This document shows positions 62,965-64,000 of a DNA stretch of 64,000 nucleotides, one piece after another (the stretch's first letter is position 1; each line of letters begins with the position of its first letter). The position numbers and the translations under genes were made by a program. Source of the stretch: Methylomonas sp. LW13 (GTDB lineage: Bacteria > Pseudomonadota > Gammaproteobacteria > Methylococcales > Methylomonadaceae); NCBI RefSeq assembly GCF_016865255.1, contig NZ_CP033381.1, positions 558,001 to 622,000 of the forward strand. Reading direction: 5' to 3'. The notes under the pieces are model-generated. The model searched no databases, was not told where the DNA came from, and was given only the letters and a program-made list of their open reading frames with translations.

Positions 62965-64000
62965 ATGTTGAAACCCACGTTATTGACTATGGCCATGCTG
63001 GCTGCAATCGGTGCGCAAAACAGTGCCCAGGCGCTGCCGCACAGTGAACATCACGAACACGCCAGTGCCGGCCCGCTGGTCATCGGCCATCGCGGCGCGT
63101 CCGGCTATCGTCCCGAACATACGCTGGCTGGCTATGCACTGGCGATTGAATTGGGTGCGGATTTTATCGAACCCGACCTGGTGCTGACCAAGGACGGCCA
63201 AATGATTGCCCGCCACGAACCGATGATAGGCGGCACCACCGATGTGGCCAATCATCCGGAGTTTGCTGATCGCAAAACCACTCGCATGGTGGATGGCGTG
63301 GCCGTGACCGATTGGTTTGCCAGCGACTTTACCTTGAAAGAAATCAAAACGCTGCGCGCCATCCAAACCCGTGGCCGGGACAATTCATATGACGGTGAGT
63401 TTGAAATCCCGACTTTGAACGAAGTGATCGCGCTGGCCAAGCAGCAAAGCGCAAAAACCGGTCGCCGGATTGGCATCTACCCTGAAATCAAACATTCGAC
63501 TTATCACGCCGAACTGCAGAATGCTAAGGGTAAGCCGCTATTTGGCAAGCATTTCTTCGAAGACAAACTGTTAAAAAAACTGCATAAGGAATATGGCAAC
63601 AGTGCCTGCGCGCCGGTGTTTATCCAGTCTTTCGAAGTCAGCAATCTGCAATATTTAAGCCGCAAGACCAACATCAAATTGGTACAACTGATCGATGCTG
63701 ACGACGTCAATGCGGACGGCTCACTATCGCTGGTTGCACCTTACCAACAGCCTTATGACTTTGTGGTAAAAGGCGATCAACGTACTTTTGCCGATTTGCT
63801 GAGCAACGACGGTCTGGATTTTGTTAAATCCTATGCGGATGCAATTGGTCCTTGGAAGCCGTATTTGGTAAAAACGGTGGCCGACGGTGTGGACCGTGAC
63901 GGCGACGGCACTATCACGATCAACGACCGCCGGGTAGAAGGCAGTACCGGCGTGGTGGAAATGGCCCACGACAAAGGCTTGCTGGTGCACACCTGGACTT
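62965..64000 (+). CDS. glpQ: Periplasmic glycerophosphodiester phosphodiesterase (3' end outside window)
   Basis: At least 345 aa from ATG 62965, open to the window end. Signal peptide of about 23 residues. The GDPD fold shows VIGHRGASGYRPEHTLAGYA, DFIEPDLVLTKDGQMIARHE, GIYPEIKHSTYH and FIQSFEVSNLQYL, with catalytic His/Glu/Asp in their usual places. A calcium-loop-like DRDGDGTITIND lies near residue 310. It hydrolyses glycerophosphodiesters to glycerol-3-phosphate. Located after the phoD-like gene, likely part of the phosphate-scavenging set. Confidence 0.92.
   Translation, partial: MLKPTLLTMAMLAAIGAQNSAQALPHSEHHEHASAGPLVIGHRGASGYRPEHTLAGYALAIELGADFIEPDLVLTKDGQMIARHEPMIGGTTDVANHPEFADRKTTRMVDGVAVTDWFASDFTLKEIKTLRAIQTRGRDNSYDGEFEIPTLNEVIALAKQQSAKTGRRIGIYPEIKHSTYHAELQNAKGKPLFGKHFFEDKLLKKLHKEYGNSACAPVFIQSFEVSNLQYLSRKTNIKLVQLIDADDVNADGSLSLVAPYQQPYDFVVKGDQRTFADLLSNDGLDFVKSYADAIGPWKPYLVKTVADGVDRDGDGTITINDRRVEGSTGVVEMAHDKGLLVHTWT

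Overview
The window looks like chromosome of a gammaproteobacterial methanotroph of the Methylococcales, most like Methylomonas. This is inferred from gene content: a formaldehyde-activating-enzyme homologue, an SBP56-type methanethiol oxidase with SCO/MauG-type maturation functions, a nif-type flavodoxin/LRV operon with a sigma-54 promoter, a three-gene petABC operon, PilU, a VPLPA-CTERM protein and many PAS/GGDEF/EAL regulators. No rRNA, tRNA, CRISPR array, prophage or complete insertion sequence was seen.

Layout. 1-7.9 kb (minus) is signalling: a haem-c chemoreceptor, a GGDEF/EAL protein with an ethylene-receptor-like membrane domain, a STAS protein and a NarL-type two-component pair. 8-17 kb holds pilU, a lexA operon with an undescribed 49-aa membrane ORF, a PsiF-repeat protein, a histone-tail-like winged-helix protein, petABC, hisC and a Fae paralogue lacking the catalytic His. 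17.3-19.8 kb is the nifF-LRV-unknown-ankyrin operon. 20-21.7 kb has a zinc-ribbon PD-(D/E)XK nuclease and a small secreted protein behind a Pho-box-like site. 21.8-29.2 kb (minus) has a GGDEF/EAL protein and dcd, a phosphorylase-kinase-alpha-like protein and glucokinase.

29.4-36.1 kb is the most accessory part. It carries a TetR regulator whose palindrome recurs upstream of a DUF4242-methanethiol oxidase pair, a toxin-antitoxin remnant, a pair of ~300-bp inverted repeats enclosing a secreted cupin, and a SCO-MauG fusion. 36-43 kb has phoBR, a MASE1/degenerate-GGDEF protein and a cydAB pair whose CydA lacks the usual high-spin haem ligands. 43-51.7 kb is housekeeping (DUF502, pncC, M48 protease, dapC, dapD, arsC/yffB-like, dapE) with a VPLPA-CTERM protein and an aldose epimerase. 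52-55.8 kb has a CHASE-PAS-GGDEF protein, an AIM24-family protein and radC. 56-60.8 kb is a haem-redox operon: GST-P450 fusion, a duplicated alpha/beta-barrel membrane protein and a DyP peroxidase. 61.2-64 kb has a PhoD-type phosphatase and a truncated glycerophosphodiesterase behind a Pho-box-like promoter.

Themes: c-di-GMP signalling (four GGDEF proteins, two with EAL), phosphate response (phoBR plus three Pho-box-like sites), one-carbon/sulfur oxidation, and respiration. All assignments come from reading translations and motifs by eye; no database search was run.
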